In this document: positions 10,464 through 21,279 of the stretch, in pieces
Numbering within the stretch: position 1 is the first letter of the stretch
Layout: the number at the start of each line of letters is the position of its first letter
NCBI RefSeq assembly: GCF_030272615.1
Contig: NC_081412.1
Coordinates: 139,564,747 to 139,628,746 of the forward strand
Source: Cryptomeria japonica
Lineage: Eukaryota > Streptophyta > Pinopsida > Cupressales > Cupressaceae
DNA length: 64,000 nucleotides
Reading direction: 5' to 3'
The notes under the pieces: generated by a model
Database searches by the model: none
Seen by the model: the letters and a program-made list of their open reading frames with translations, nothing else
Told to the model about the DNA's origin: nothing
Program-made: the position numbers and the translations under genes

Positions 10464-13400
10464 TCAAAGTATACAAAAGAATTCATAAGGGTGAGAGTAG
10501 ATCAAAATGTCTTTGAAATTGACCTTAGCAGCCTTTAGAGTAGATTCCCATGAAGGCTTCACCTGTTTCATAGTGTGGATTTGTCCATGCAAATTTGTGA
10601 CAAAATCTTTCATATCATCTGTTGTCTTACAGTCAGGTGAACTGATGAGGCTTTCCGCTTCTTTCACATTCCCTTGTATTAAATCAATGATGGGTGCAAG
10701 GTAACACTGTAGCTCTAACAGATTGAGAGCTCGTTTGTCCTGTTCCTGTTTCAGAAAGTTGATTTCATGAGTCATTTGTTTGACTTTTCCACTGAAATTC
10801 ACTGCAAAGCTTGTAAGAGGATAAAAAGTACCTATCAGATCTTGGATTTCCTTTTGAGTCTGTACTCTTTTATCTTCAAGATATTTGATAAAATTTGTGA
10901 AGTTTGATAATTTGACCAATAATTGGCCAACTTCCTTTAAGATGGATTTCACCTCTTCAGTGATGTTAGAGAGAGCAAATTTGTCAACTGATATTTGTTC
11001 CATTAATTTGTCACCTGGCCTAGTTTCATATTGCCTAGCTACAACCTTCTCCAGATCGGTTGCCTCTGAACCGATTGCTTTGACAAGAGTACCCAATTGA
11101 TCAATGATGGATGCATTCTCATCAACAACAATGCCAAGAATGAGATCAAATAGAATTGTCTTTGCAAGTATTAATAATTCTTGCCTTCTTTTTCTTTGCT
11201 CTAACTTTGGCCTTTTCAGCTTGAATTCTCAATTTTCCGGAAACTTTCATTAACTGTTTAGGGGTCATCTTCTTGGTATCTATTACTAAGTCTTCGTCTT
11301 CTTCCTCCTCTTTTTCTTCTTTTTCTTCTTCAGCCTCTACCTGAGAGCTAGTTGAGATGGTGAGTTTAGATTTCTTCCTCTCACTTTCCTTTTCTAAATC
11401 TAACTTTCTTTTCATTGGAGGAGTGTATGTTTTCTTACTGCCTTCAGGTTGACTAGATGGGGAATCCTCTTTCTTCTTGTCATGTTCTGGTTCCTTGGTC
11501 TCCTCTGGACCAGTATCGGTTGTTTCTCTTTCCTTTTTTATATTTTATTTTCCTCTGTTTCCTTCTTCTCTTCTTCCTTCTTTTTTGCTTCCTTATTTTC
11601 TCCTTCATCAATAGATAGTATTGATGAATCTATCACCTTTGGGGTTTCTTCCTCTGCACCTTTTTCTGGCAAATGAGGTTCATTATCAGTAGGATTTTCT
11701 ATGGGAGTATTTATTGTCATTGGATTCCTTTGAGGTCTTTCCTCATAAGGGATCTCCTCAATTATGACTTCATCTTCTTTGGGATGCTTAGTTTGATCAG
11801 TTTCTTTTGTCGGTGTAACATCAATATAAATAGTTTCAACAATTAATTTTTGTTCAACCGGTGGCTTTGCATCCTTTGTCAGATTAGGAACATCTGACAC
11901 AACATTACCTATGATATCTTCAACTGTAAATACATCAAACTCATCGGTGGTGTCCTTGTCTTTTCTTTTTCCCTTTTCTTGAGCGGTTACATCTTGTCCT
12001 TGTTTTACTTCTTTTTCTATTTCCTCCCCAGCTTCCTTTTGTTGGCTCAAATTATTTTCCATGTGGCAACACCCTCATCATGCACACCTTTAATATCTCC
12101 TATGGCCACTCTCCCTGTTATGTTCCTTATTTTGAAATGTTTTATGCAAGCTTCGGCCACTACAGATGCTTGATCATAATCTAATTCATATTGCACTTCC
12201 ATGAGTTCCTTCATTCGGTGTTCCTTCTCAATTGCTAGGGCAGTTTTCCATCTCCCTTCAATGAGATTTTGTAGATCTGATGGAATAATTTCATGTAGTT
12301 CATTGGGAGTTCTGCAGAAATTATGTAAGTTTCAGATAAGTGCATCTTTAATTTTCTTTTGTCTTCCTCATTGCAGAGGGGATACTTTCTCCCAACACCA
12401 GCTAAACCTCCATACTCTTTGATCCCATGGACCAATTCATCAATAGTTGGAGCTACATTCCTACCACTTCTTCTGACTTCTTTTACTATAATATCAGATT
12501 GGGTGTCAGAGTTATCACCCTCTTTTTCATCCTTCTTGGGAATATTTTTGGTCTTTGTGTCAACTATCATTTCATTCCTTTTCTTTCTTACATATGTGAC
12601 TCCTATCGATCTACCTTTACCTTGGGAAGATGTAGGAGTATCTGAGTCCTTTTCTTTCATGTATGTTGTTGGTTTGCTAGATGCAGCACCGTTGGGTTTT
12701 GTCTTGGACATTTTCTTATTTTCTTTTGTTTGTTATCCATCTTTTCTTGATTTAGCTCCTATTTGTTCACTTGTACCAGTGGAAGTAGTGGCACCGGATG
12801 TTTCACCTCCATACTTCTTATCTAATGTGTCCGTCATTTTTCTTACTTTCTTTTTTATGATAGGCTCCTTGAGTTCCCTCTTTATTTTGGAGCTTGCCTC
12901 TTGATAAGTTCCAAATCTCATAACCCATAGCGGGTGCCCAGAAGGTTCTAGGTTGAACCGCTTGAATAATGCAACAATCAGTATCAACAAGAAAACAAAT
13001 GGCGTCCTTGAACTTTTGGACTATATTGGTTTGTATTCTCTCTCGCCAATGCATTCTAGTTTGGTAATCTTTAAAATAACCCCACATTGTCTCTCCAAAA
13101 TTATCACCTAAGTCTCTAATCATTTCACCTATCTGAACTGTGAGAGGTTTATCTGCAAAACACACTACATTGCCCTTACTAGGAAATAAATTTTGCAAAT
13201 AGAAGAAGATACATACCAGTATTGAACCATACTTGAATGATTGCCTTTTTTCCTTCTTGATTCGGCTCATGTTCACCAAGAATTGACTTCTTATCATCTC
13301 ACAAACGTCGTATGTTGCATCCTCCTTAATGATCTGGTACGATGCATGGATAGCACCGCTTGGCACACTGTTCATGTGGCTTGATTGATAAACCCTATAG

Positions 13401-13513
13401 GCTATCACTGCAAATCCAAACCTCACTTTTGCATCCTCAATGTGAGTGATTGTCATTGATCTTTTGTCAAATTGGGATTGAGTCAATCGAGTGACATCAC
13501 CAGATGATATTGT
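10464..13513 (-). pseudogene. Element 1 accessory gene, central and C-terminal part
   Basis: Minus-strand coding continues from the N-terminal part at 20363-20814 across the element 2 insertion. In order it encodes: a mixed alpha/beta-like globular segment (13513 to about 12960) with FKYGSILVCIFFY; a frame change near 12960; a Lys/Arg-rich segment; a Ser/Thr/Lys-rich linker with KEVRRSGRNVAPTIDELV; an acidic Glu/Lys low-complexity region (12062-11146); and a C-terminal coiled-coil-like segment of about 210 residues ending at 10464. Stops and frameshifts break it into at least six ORFs. It has no catalytic motif I recognise. It sits in the position of the env-like gene of SIRE-type elements, but I see no convincing signal peptide or membrane anchor. 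Its architecture parallels the accessory gene of element 4. Confidence 0.7.
13509..13513. repeat. Element 2 target-site duplication, left copy
   Basis: ATTGT precedes the 5' LTR; the right copy at 20363-20367 is GTTGT, one mismatch. Dropping one copy restores the reading frame of the interrupted accessory gene, which supports the 5-bp duplication. Confidence 0.7.
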
Positions 13514-14502
13514 TGTTGGCCATTTGGTGGAATTGATTATGTGTTGCATTGATGTTTTGTCATTGATGTCAACACTAGTTGTTTGTATGCTTTACCGACA
13601 CCCTTCTAGTCCCAGTAGTTTGAGTGGTTGACGGAGTTTCAGGATGTTGTTGGTGATCATGTTCGAGATTTGGTGTTTGGAGATCATTGCTGAAGCATGT
13701 GGACCTATACTTGGTCCTGGTTGATCTAGGTTATGGACCAGCATTAATGTAACGTGTGGATAGGACCTATTGATGTATTTTCAGGATGTCTTATGTGTTG
13801 ATATTATTTGTTTGGTATAAGGCCGACGTGGTTTGTAATTATGTAATTGCTTTATTGTCACGTGGCCGACTTGATTGTTTATGGTTGACGGTTTCTATAA
13901 ATAAGATGTAAGATCTCATTGTAGATCATCATGGTTAATGTAAGAGGTCATGGTCAAGGAATGTAATGTACAAATAATGTGATATCCTTCAGGTAGTGGA
14001 GTTGGTCGATCATTGGAGATCGAATTGGATTTATGTAAGAGGATTTAGTCCTCTGGTATTGAGCTTAACCGGAACTATACTCAGGCATAGGAGATGCTAT
14101 CTTTTGTAGTTCAACACTTCTCTAGATTGTAGTCTAGATTTATATGTAGTCAGTGAGGCTCCTTTTGTGATGAGTAGTGTGCTCTAGGTTGTTTGCCTTC
14201 CTGCAAGTGTAGGCCCCTTCATTGTAATTCACATACTTACTACAGAAGTATTATCTAACTATGGGTAGGCTTCCCACCGTTGTTTTTCCCTTTATTGGGT
14301 TTTCCACATACAATTCTTGGTATTGTGTGGATGGATTTTATTCTGTGATTATTGCTTATGCTTAATTGATTAGCTGCTATTCCAGTATTATTGCTTTTGG
14401 TTTTGGTATTAAAGTTTAAATTGCTAATGCTTCCGGTAATCTATGACAACTGATTCACACCCCCCCTCTCATTTGTCTTCTGGTTATCTGAACTATCTAA
14501 CA
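13514..14502 (+). repeat. Element 2 5' LTR, with internal deletion
   Basis: Starts TGTTGGCCATTTGG and ends GAACTATCTAACA. A TATAAATA box lies at 13896-13903, just before a likely transcription start. CTGATTCACACCCCCCCTC near 14450-14470 matches the end region of Copia LTRs. Compared with the 3' LTR it lacks about 232 bases (equivalent to roughly 19254-19485) right after GAGTGGT. Confidence 0.95.
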
Positions 14503-14516
14503 ATTGGTATCCAATC
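14503..14516 (+). promoter_or_regulatory. Element 2 primer-binding site
   Basis: ATTGGTATCCAATC follows the LTR directly. The first part matches the TGGTATCAGAGC site complementary to initiator-Met tRNA used by many plant Copia elements; the 3' half is diverged. Confidence 0.75.
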
Positions 14517-14564
14517 TTTGGTCCTCTTTGCAGAAAGCTTAACCACTTGAGGAAGATCCGGATT

Positions 14565-15516
14565 ATGGTGACTAACAATTCAAGTTCATCCAGTTCTTCT
14601 GGAGCTAGCTTTTGAAGGGAGATATCGAGGCTTGAAGGAACAAACTATACAATATGGAAGATTCAAATGGAGACTCATCTAAGATGTCTTGGCAAGGAGA
14701 TTTGGGAGATCACACAGAATGGTGTCACACCCTATAATTCAGGATATGAAAATCCTCCTCTGGAAAACCTGGGCAAGGAGCTTGAGAATGATTGTAGAGA
14801 AAGAGAAGCCCTCTTGTGTGGATTTTTTGATCAGCAAATAATGGGATTAACAAACAAATCATTTGGAAAGGCTATATGGGATAAGTTGTAGACTCTTAAT
14901 GAAGGTGACCCTATATATTGCTAAACCTTATGGTTACCGGGTGAGATATGAAAACCTGAAGATGGAAGAAGATGAAAGGATTACTGCATTCATAGAAAGG
15001 GTAAATGAGATTGTTATGGGATTTCAATGTTGTGGTGGAACTCTGAGTGAAGATGAAATTGTTTCTAAAGTTCTGAGAGCCCTACCACCTGCTTACAAAA
15101 TGAAAGCTACTGCTATTAATGAGTTAAGAACAATGGCTAATACATCTGTCAACTGAGATACTTTGGTTGGGAAACTATCTGCTTTTGAGCTTGAGGAATT
15201 TGGACCTTCTGGAGCTGTGAAGACTGAACCTGCTTTTCATGCATCTACATCTACAACCGGAAAGCAAGATTGGAAAGCTTTATATGCAAAAGAATTAGAA
15301 GATATGAAGAGAGAAGATGATGAGTTTGAGCAACTTGAAGCACTATTTGCTAGAAGAGTACCGAAAAGACCGGTAGGAAGTAAGTATGAAGGAAAAGTGC
15401 CTTTTAAATGTTTTGCATGTAATAAAATTGGTCATTTTGCATCTAGATGTCCTAAAAGAAATTCAAGATTTGAAGAAAGAGTTAAAATATCATTTAAGCC
15501 TAACCGTGGATATTAG
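14565..15516 (+). pseudogene. Element 2 gag (capsid/nucleocapsid), broken
   Basis: The likely start is ATG 14565, about 60 bases after the LTR, followed by a Ser-rich N-terminus and a TGA at codon 17. The next part carries the Copia gag core (LEGTNYTIWKIQMETHL, then FGKAIWDKL). A TAG at 14889 and a frameshift follow. Coding resumes around 14900 with the second half of the gag core (ENLKMEEDERITAFIERVNE and KVLRALPPAYK). After a TGA at 15154 comes one CCHC zinc knuckle, CFACNKIGHFASRC (about 15411-15452). TAG 15514 ends this stretch in the same frame as protease. The product would package element RNA in cytoplasmic particles. Confidence 0.9.
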
Positions 15517-15990
15517 AACAAGTATAGATTCAAGAAATATAGAGACCAATCATGCTACATAGCGAATGAGGAAGGCATTACTGATTCAGATGATGAGCCG
15601 AGAAAAGACTTTGCTAGTGGATCTGACAATGGAAAGGAATGGGTATTCTTGGCTATCAAGGAAGATGATCCAGCACTAGAAGAGAATGTACCTGAGGAGA
15701 AGGCACTTGCTGCTAAAATTGATGACAAGGATGAATGGGTAATTGACAGTGGTTGTTCACATCATATGACTGGAGATAAAGGGAAGTTTTTGTCTTTGCA
15801 ATAATTTGATGGTGGACTAGTTAGATTTGGAGATGACAAGGCATGTATGATTAAAGGAAAAGGAACTATATCATTGAATGGTAAGAACAATACTGACAAT
15901 GTTTATTATGTTGAAGTTTTGAAGCATAATCTTTTGAGCGTAGGACAATTGGTACATAAGGGCTTTCAATTATAGTTTAAGGATGGAAAA
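15517..15990 (+). pseudogene. Element 2 protease region
   Basis: In frame with gag after a single TAG. WVIDSGCSHHMTGD at about 15736-15777 has the Asp-Ser-Gly active site of Copia aspartic proteases (codons 15745-15753), which would cut the gag-pol polyprotein. Stops follow at 15802 (TAA) and 15973 (TAG), both in a region otherwise conserved (HNLLSVGQL). Confidence 0.9.
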
Positions 15991-16014
15991 TGCACAATCA
16001 TTAACAGATCTGGC

Positions 16015-16941
16015 TTGGAGATTGCAATCGGTACACAGACAAAAGGTAACATATTTCATTTGAACTCCAGTGAGAAGACATGTTTGATTACACAGATTGA
16101 TGAGAGTTGGTTATGGCATAAAAAGTTGTGTCCTACGAATTTTGATTGTGTTGTGAAGATCAATTCAACTAAGGCTGTTAGAGATATACCTAAGATTATG
16201 AAGCCCTATAATCCAGTATGTAAAGAATGTCAAATGGGTAAACAGGTCAGAACCTCTTTTAGGAGTATACAAGATAAATCAAATGATGTTCTTGATGTTA
16301 TTCATACTGATTTGTGTGGCCCTGCTAGAGATAAAAGTTTTCATGGTGATAGATATTTCATGCTAATCATTGATGATTATTCTACAATGATGTGGGTTAC
16401 TTTTTTTAGAGAGAAATCTGAAGCATTTGAAAAGTTTAAAATCTTTAAGGCTAAGGTGGAAACTAAGACAGGATTGAAGATTAAATGTTTTAGATCAGAT
16501 CATGGTGGAGAATTCATATCCGGTGAATTTAATAACTTTTGTGACAAGCATGGTATAAGAAGACAATTTTTTGCTCCCCAAACACCTCAGCAGAATGGAG
16601 TTATGGAAAGGAAAAATAGAACTATCTTGGATGCTACTAGAATAATGATGATGGAAGCGAATCTACCTCATATCTACTGGAGAGAAGCAGTGAGTACATC
16701 GGTTTATACATTCAACAGAGTACATATCAAAGGAGAAATTGGTAAGAAACCTTATGAATTATGGTTTGGCAATACACCTACAGTTAAGTATTTCAGAATT
16801 TTTGGTAGTAAATGTTATATCAGCAGAGATGATACCATTGGGAAATTTGATCCTAGAAGTGATGAAAGCATATTTATTGGTTATTCTAATGAAAGCAAAG
16901 CATATAGATGTTATAACAAGAGATTGCAGAGAATTGTGTAG
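16015..16941 (+). pseudogene. Element 2 integrase
   Basis: A 308-codon open stretch. The N-terminal zinc-binding module keeps the first His (LWHKKL) and the Cys pair (CKEC) but has CPTN where the family has GHxN, so the second zinc-binding His is lost. The catalytic core follows: Asp in HTDLCGP, Asp in FRSDHGGEF and Glu in QNGVMERKNRT, giving an intact DDE triad. FGSKCYI and the FIGYSNESKAYRCYN segment form the C-terminal module. Integrase inserts the cDNA into host chromosomes. A TAG ends the frame at 16939-16941; the frame continues after it through a poorly conserved linker with further stops to the reverse transcriptase. Confidence 0.95.
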
Positions 16942-17229
16942 AGTGCTAATGTCAAAGTAGATGAGCTAAACAAAAGTCAAATCAGAGTTTATGAGAAGGA
17001 ACTGATAGTGGAAATGATTATATCTGAACCAGTAGCACCTTTACCAGAATAGAGAGTTGAACCAGTTACTCTGGAAACATCAGAGAATTCTATAGTAACT
17101 AAAGAACAAGGAAGAGGAACAGAGAGTCAGAAGACTCCTATGTATGTGAGACTGAATCATTCTGAAGATCAAATCATTGGGGATAAGAGAAATGCAGTGA
17201 TGACAAGAAGAAGACTGGCAACTAATGAG

Positions 17230-17995
17230 GTATGTTTAATTTCACAAGTTGAATCGGTATCAATAATTGAGGCATGTAAAGATGAATTTTGATTAAAAGC
17301 TATGGAAGAAGAATTAGATCAGATTAGAAAAATAACACATGGACTTTGGTTCCTCGACCTAAAAATAAAAAATGTTATTAGAACTAAATGGGTTTTTAGG
17401 AATAAGTTGAATGAGGATGATCAAGTTATAAGGAATAAGGCTAGATTGGTTTTTAAAGGATATTCTCAAAAGGAAGGAATTGATTATGGAGAGACTTTTG
17501 CACCGGTAGCTAGGATTAAAGTTGTAAGATTATTTCTTGCCTATGATGCTTATAAAAACTACAAGGTTTATCAGATGGATGTTAAATGTGCATTTCTAAA
17601 TGGGGATCTTGATGAGGAAGTTTATATTGAGAAAACTGATGGTTTTTTACTATCAGATGATACAGATATGATTTGCAAGTTAAGGAAAGCTTTATATGGA
17701 TTGAAACAAGCACCTAGAGCTTGGTATGCAAGGTTGGATAAATATCTTTTGAAGCTTGACTTTACTAAGGGCAGTGCTGACAGTAATTTATATTATAAAA
17801 TCACTGATGATGATATACTGATTATTGAAGTATTTTTTGATGACATTATTTTTGGAGGTGAAGACAAATTGTGCATAGAATTTTCTAAGAATATGGAGAA
17901 ATAATTTGAGATGTCTATGATTGGTGAGATGAAATTTTTCTTAGGTTTGCAGATTACTCAGATTGACAAAGGCATTTTATTTGTCAAACTAAATA
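17230..17995 (+). pseudogene. Element 2 reverse transcriptase
   Basis: In frame with integrase. Motifs in order: [52 protein letters not shown] (first catalytic Asp), [15 protein letters not shown], and [10 protein letters not shown] (catalytic Asp pair, about 17839-17844; the family usually has YVDD). A TGA at about 17290 sits where Copia elements normally have Trp (..WLKAMEEEL), and a TAA at 17902 splits the end, so the enzyme cannot be made whole. The frame shifts between about 17960 and 18009. Confidence 0.95.
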
Positions 17996-18008
17996 TGCTA
18001 AGGAATTT

Positions 18009-18782
18009 TTGAAGAAATTTGGTATGGGAGATTCTAAACCGGTAAGTACACCCATGGTTACAAGTGAGAAATTGACAAGAAAAGATGTTTCTACACTGGT
18101 AAATCCTACAAGATACAAATCTATGATTGGAGGTCTGCTTTATTTGAATCAGACTAGGCCTGACATTATGAATGTTGTTTGTATTGTTTCAAGATTTCAG
18201 AGTGATCCTAGAGAAAATCATGAAATGGCAGTGAAAAGGATTTTTAGATACTTGCAAGATACATCAGAATATGGCTTATGATATCCTAAGGATGATAACT
18301 TTACTTTATGTGCTTATACAGATGTTGATTGGGCTGGAGATGTTGATGACCGGAAAAGTACTTCCTGTGGAGCTTTCTTTCTTGGAAAGAAGTTGGTTTC
18401 ATGGATCAACAAGAAACAGTCATGTACTTCTTTATCTAATGTTGAAGCTGAGTATGTTGTTGCTACTAACTGTACACAATTTTTATGGATGAAGCAAATG
18501 TTGAAGGATATAAAGGTGGATTATGATGCACTAGTAGTTATTCACTGTGATAACTCTGCTGCTATTGATATATCAAAGAATCCGGTATTTCATTTTAAGA
18601 CAAATATCATATCTATCAAGTATAACTTTTTGAAGGAGAAGGTGGAAGCAAATTAAGTTAGATTGGTTTATGTGAGCACTAAAGAACAGATTGCAAATAT
18701 TTTCACTAAACCTTTATCCAAAGAATCATTTGAGTACTTGAGAGACAGATTGGGGGTTTTTGCCCCTCTGGTAGAGACTTGA
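18009..18782 (+). pseudogene. Element 2 connection domain and RNase H
   Basis: Shifted frame relative to the RT. It begins FGMGDSKPVSTPM, includes YLNQTRPDIM and IFRYLQDTSEYGL, then a TGA at about 18279 where the family has Trp. RNase H follows with Asp in AYTDVDWAGD, Glu in SNVEAEYVVA and Asp in VIHCDNSAA. A TAA occurs at about 18654, and the natural terminator is TGA 18780-18782 after a conserved tail (STKEQIANIFTKPL). RNase H removes the RNA template during cDNA synthesis. Confidence 0.95.
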
Positions 18783-19137
18783 TTGATGTGGTTTGGCATC
18801 AATCCGACATACATTATCAGAGATACTATTCATTCTGGCATTGATGTGGGATGCTACTACTCAGGGGGAGTAGTCACCTTTGAGATTCAAAGGCTTATGT
18901 TTTTGCTTTGATATTTTTGTCAGATTTCTGGCATTGATGTCAAAGGGGGAGAGATAGTGATGTGAAAAAGTAAATGTCAAAGGAAGAGATATTATTCACA
19001 AGGGGAGAAATATTGATATTCAGAGCTATATGCAGGTGATTGTTGGTTGTCTTCCACAAGGGGAGACTTGTTTGGCATTTCTTGGTACTTAGATGTTTTT
19101 CACCACTAGTGTTGCCATCAATGCCAAAGGGGGAGAT
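18783..19137 (+). promoter_or_regulatory. Element 2 3' untranslated region with five polypurine tracts
   Basis: Purine tracts occur at about 18863-18870, 18943-18952, 19000-19010, 19058-19066 and 19126-19137. The last, AAAGGGGGAGAT, abuts the 3' LTR and is the functional primer. GTCAAAGGGGGAG and GCCAAAGGGGGAG are near-copies of one another. No coding is seen. Confidence 0.8.
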
Positions 19138-20362
19138 TGTTGGCCATTTGGTTGGAATTGATTATGTGTTGCATTGATGTTTTGTCATTGATGTCAACAC
19201 TAGCTGTTTGGATGCTTTACCGACACCCTTTTGGTCACGGTAGGTTGAGTGGTCTCTAGTTAACTTGGATTCGGCATGATCCGGTAGACTCCGTTATAAT
19301 CTCGTGATGGAATTGGCTTGTTCATGATACTTATACTCTTATTTGGTCAGTTGGTTTTGGTCTGGTAATTGGATGATATCTTGCTTGCTTAGAAGATTGG
19401 TTTCTAGTTCCAGTGAGGGTTTCACCGGCAGAGCTTTTTGGTGGAGATCTTTGATGAATTGCATAAGTGGTGTTGGTGCATCTTCTGATGGAGTTTCTGG
19501 ATGTTGTTGGTGATCATGTTCGAGACTTGGCATTTAGAGATCATTGCTAAAGTGTGTGGACCTATACTTGGTCCCGGTTGATATAGGTTATGGACTGTCA
19601 TTAATGTAATGTGTGGATAGGACCTATTGATGTATTTCTGGGATGTCTTATGTGTTGATATTATTTGTTTGGTCTAAGGTCGACGTGGTTTGTAATTATG
19701 TAATTGGTTTATTGTCTTGTGGCCGACCTGATTGTTTATGGTCGAGGGTTTCTATAAATAAGATGTAAGATCTCATTGTAGATCATCATGGTTAATGTAA
19801 GAGGTCATGGTCAAGGAATGTAATGTGCTAATAATGTAATATCATTCAAGTAGAGGAGTTGGTCGATCATTGGAGATCAAATTGGGTTTATGTAAGAGGA
19901 TTTAGTCTTCCAGTATTAAGCTTAACCGAAACTATACTCAAGCATAGGAGATGCTATCTTTTGCAGTTCAACACTTCTCTAGATTGTAGTCTAGATTTAT
20001 ATGTAGTCAGTGAGGCTCCTTTTGTGATGAGCAGTGTGCTCTAGGTTGTTGGCCTTCCTGCAAGTGTAAGCCCCTTCATTGTAATTCACATACTTACTGC
20101 AAAAGTATTATCTGACTGTGGGTAGGCTTCCCACCGTGGTTTTTCCCTTCATCGATTTTTCCACGTACAATTCTTGGTGTTGTGTGGATGACTTTTATTC
20201 TGTGATTATTGCTTATGCTTAATTGATTAACTGCTATTTCGGTATTATTGTTTTGGGTTTCGATATTAACGTTTAAATTTCTAATGCTTCCGGTAATCTA
20301 TGACAACTAATTCACCCCCCCCCCCCTTTCAGTTGTCTTTCAGTTATTTGAACTATCTAACA
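19138..20362 (+). repeat. Element 2 3' LTR
   Basis: Full-length LTR of 1225 bases, starting TGTTGGCCATTTGG and ending AACTATCTAACA. TATAAATA box at 19753-19760. It keeps the roughly 232-base segment missing from the 5' copy. It differs from the 5' LTR by scattered substitutions, implying an old insertion. Confidence 0.95.
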
Positions 20363-20814
20363 GTTGTCCTTAGGGTTAGTGCTTCACCTGTTGCGTTGAA
20401 CCCTGTTACTCTTTTGATCACCTCCTTTGTGATTTTGATTGGTGCTTCATTTCCCAACCATAGAAACTGGTCATGCACTCTACTTAGCACATACATGATC
20501 CAATCGACATGGAATTACTTAGGAATATCAACACCATACGACAAACCCTTGGTCTTCAGATGAATATGTTATGTCTTCAACAAATCATTGTCACATAACC
20601 TTTTGAATTCATCTTGAATGAATTTGACTCCAAGTTCTTCAATCTTACAGTGGATGAAAGAACAGATATCTTCAACCAGTAACACATCAGAGGGCACAGA
20701 TGATAGGGCACCAGTCATATCGATCTCTTTGGCATTCATAAGATGCAGCTTGAACTCAGGTTGTGGTTCCTTAACTACCTCAACCAACATAGGAGTCAAC
20801 ACAGAAGCTACCAT
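20363..20814 (-). pseudogene. Element 1 accessory gene, N-terminal part
   Basis: Begins with ATG at 20814 (MVASVLTPMLVEV...), runs to a stop at about 20571, and continues in nearby frames through YGVDIPK, a stop, FHVDWIMYVLSRV, DQFLWLGNEAPIKI and TKEVIKRVTGFNATGE. It reaches the element 2 insertion at 20363. If element 2 and one copy of its 5-bp duplication are discounted, the frame runs on without shift into 13508. The domain is predicted globular, with no signal peptide. The motif TKEVIKRVTGFNATGE aligns without gaps to TYEHITKITRVPAIGE in the accessory gene of element 4. Function unknown; possibly related to the family annotated as putative plant transposon protein. Confidence 0.7.
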
Positions 20815-21279
20815 GATGAATTAGAATATAATTCACAGATTGACTTCTTCTACTGTTTCTGCTAGGGTTTTGATCACCAAAACTTCACCGCTTGATCTCC
20901 AAACTAACTATGCATGTAATGCACTTAACAGATTTAGAAAGCCTTTGATTGCACTAGGAGCTCACGAATACACAAATGAAAGTAAGGTAAACAAAATGAG
21001 CTTTCATTTCCTTATTTATTTGTTAAATTGTTCAGTGTGCTTTTACAACGGTTAAGTTGTACGACCTCAAACGATAATATTTTATAATTTACCGATGTTA
21101 CTTCCCTACCGGTAACAATACAACCTTTAACACCTATACTCTTAATAATTCACCGATGAAGAATTACAAACAATATGCCAACTTTTTTGCATCTAAATAA
21201 GAGTTACCTCACTTTTGTTTTGGGGAATCAACCATGATTCCTTTTTGTTTTAAAAGGCTCCCCTTGAGCATCGGTATGC
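20815..21279 (-). promoter_or_regulatory. Spacer with promoter-like features upstream of the element 1 accessory gene
   Basis: On the minus strand a TATAAAAT box lies at about 21079-21086 and an AAACCCTAG telo-box at 20862-20870, 48 bases before the accessory-gene ATG. Telo-boxes are frequent in 5' leaders of plant housekeeping genes. The spacer is non-coding and separates the two element genes, so the accessory gene may have its own transcript. Alternatively it could hold a splice acceptor for a subgenomic RNA. Confidence 0.35.

Larger units (their letters stand above)
13514..20362 (+). mobile_element. Element 2: Copia-type LTR retrotransposon nested in element 1
   Basis: LTRs at 13514-14502 and 19138-20362, primer site after the left LTR and purine tract before the right one. 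Internal order is gag, protease, integrase, reverse transcriptase, RNase H, which is the diagnostic Copia gene order. Gag-pol runs mostly in one frame with stops and at least two frameshifts, so it is non-functional. Five AGGGGAG/AGGGGGAG tracts upstream of the 3' LTR and the LTR style point to a SIRE/Maximus-like lineage (inference). It inserted into the accessory gene of element 1, so it is younger than element 1. Confidence 0.95.

Noticed and set aside
10464-11096. 210-codon coiled-coil ORF as a host structural gene
   Set aside because: It lies between a retrotransposon's LTRs, follows the acidic linker of the accessory gene on the same strand, and ends near the purine tracts, so it is the tail of that gene.
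11449-12904. Plus-strand ORFs rich in Phe, Ser and Leu (hydrophobic, membrane-like)
   Set aside because: They are the antisense of the Lys/Glu-rich linker of the accessory gene; codons for Lys/Glu read as Phe/Leu/Ser on the other strand.
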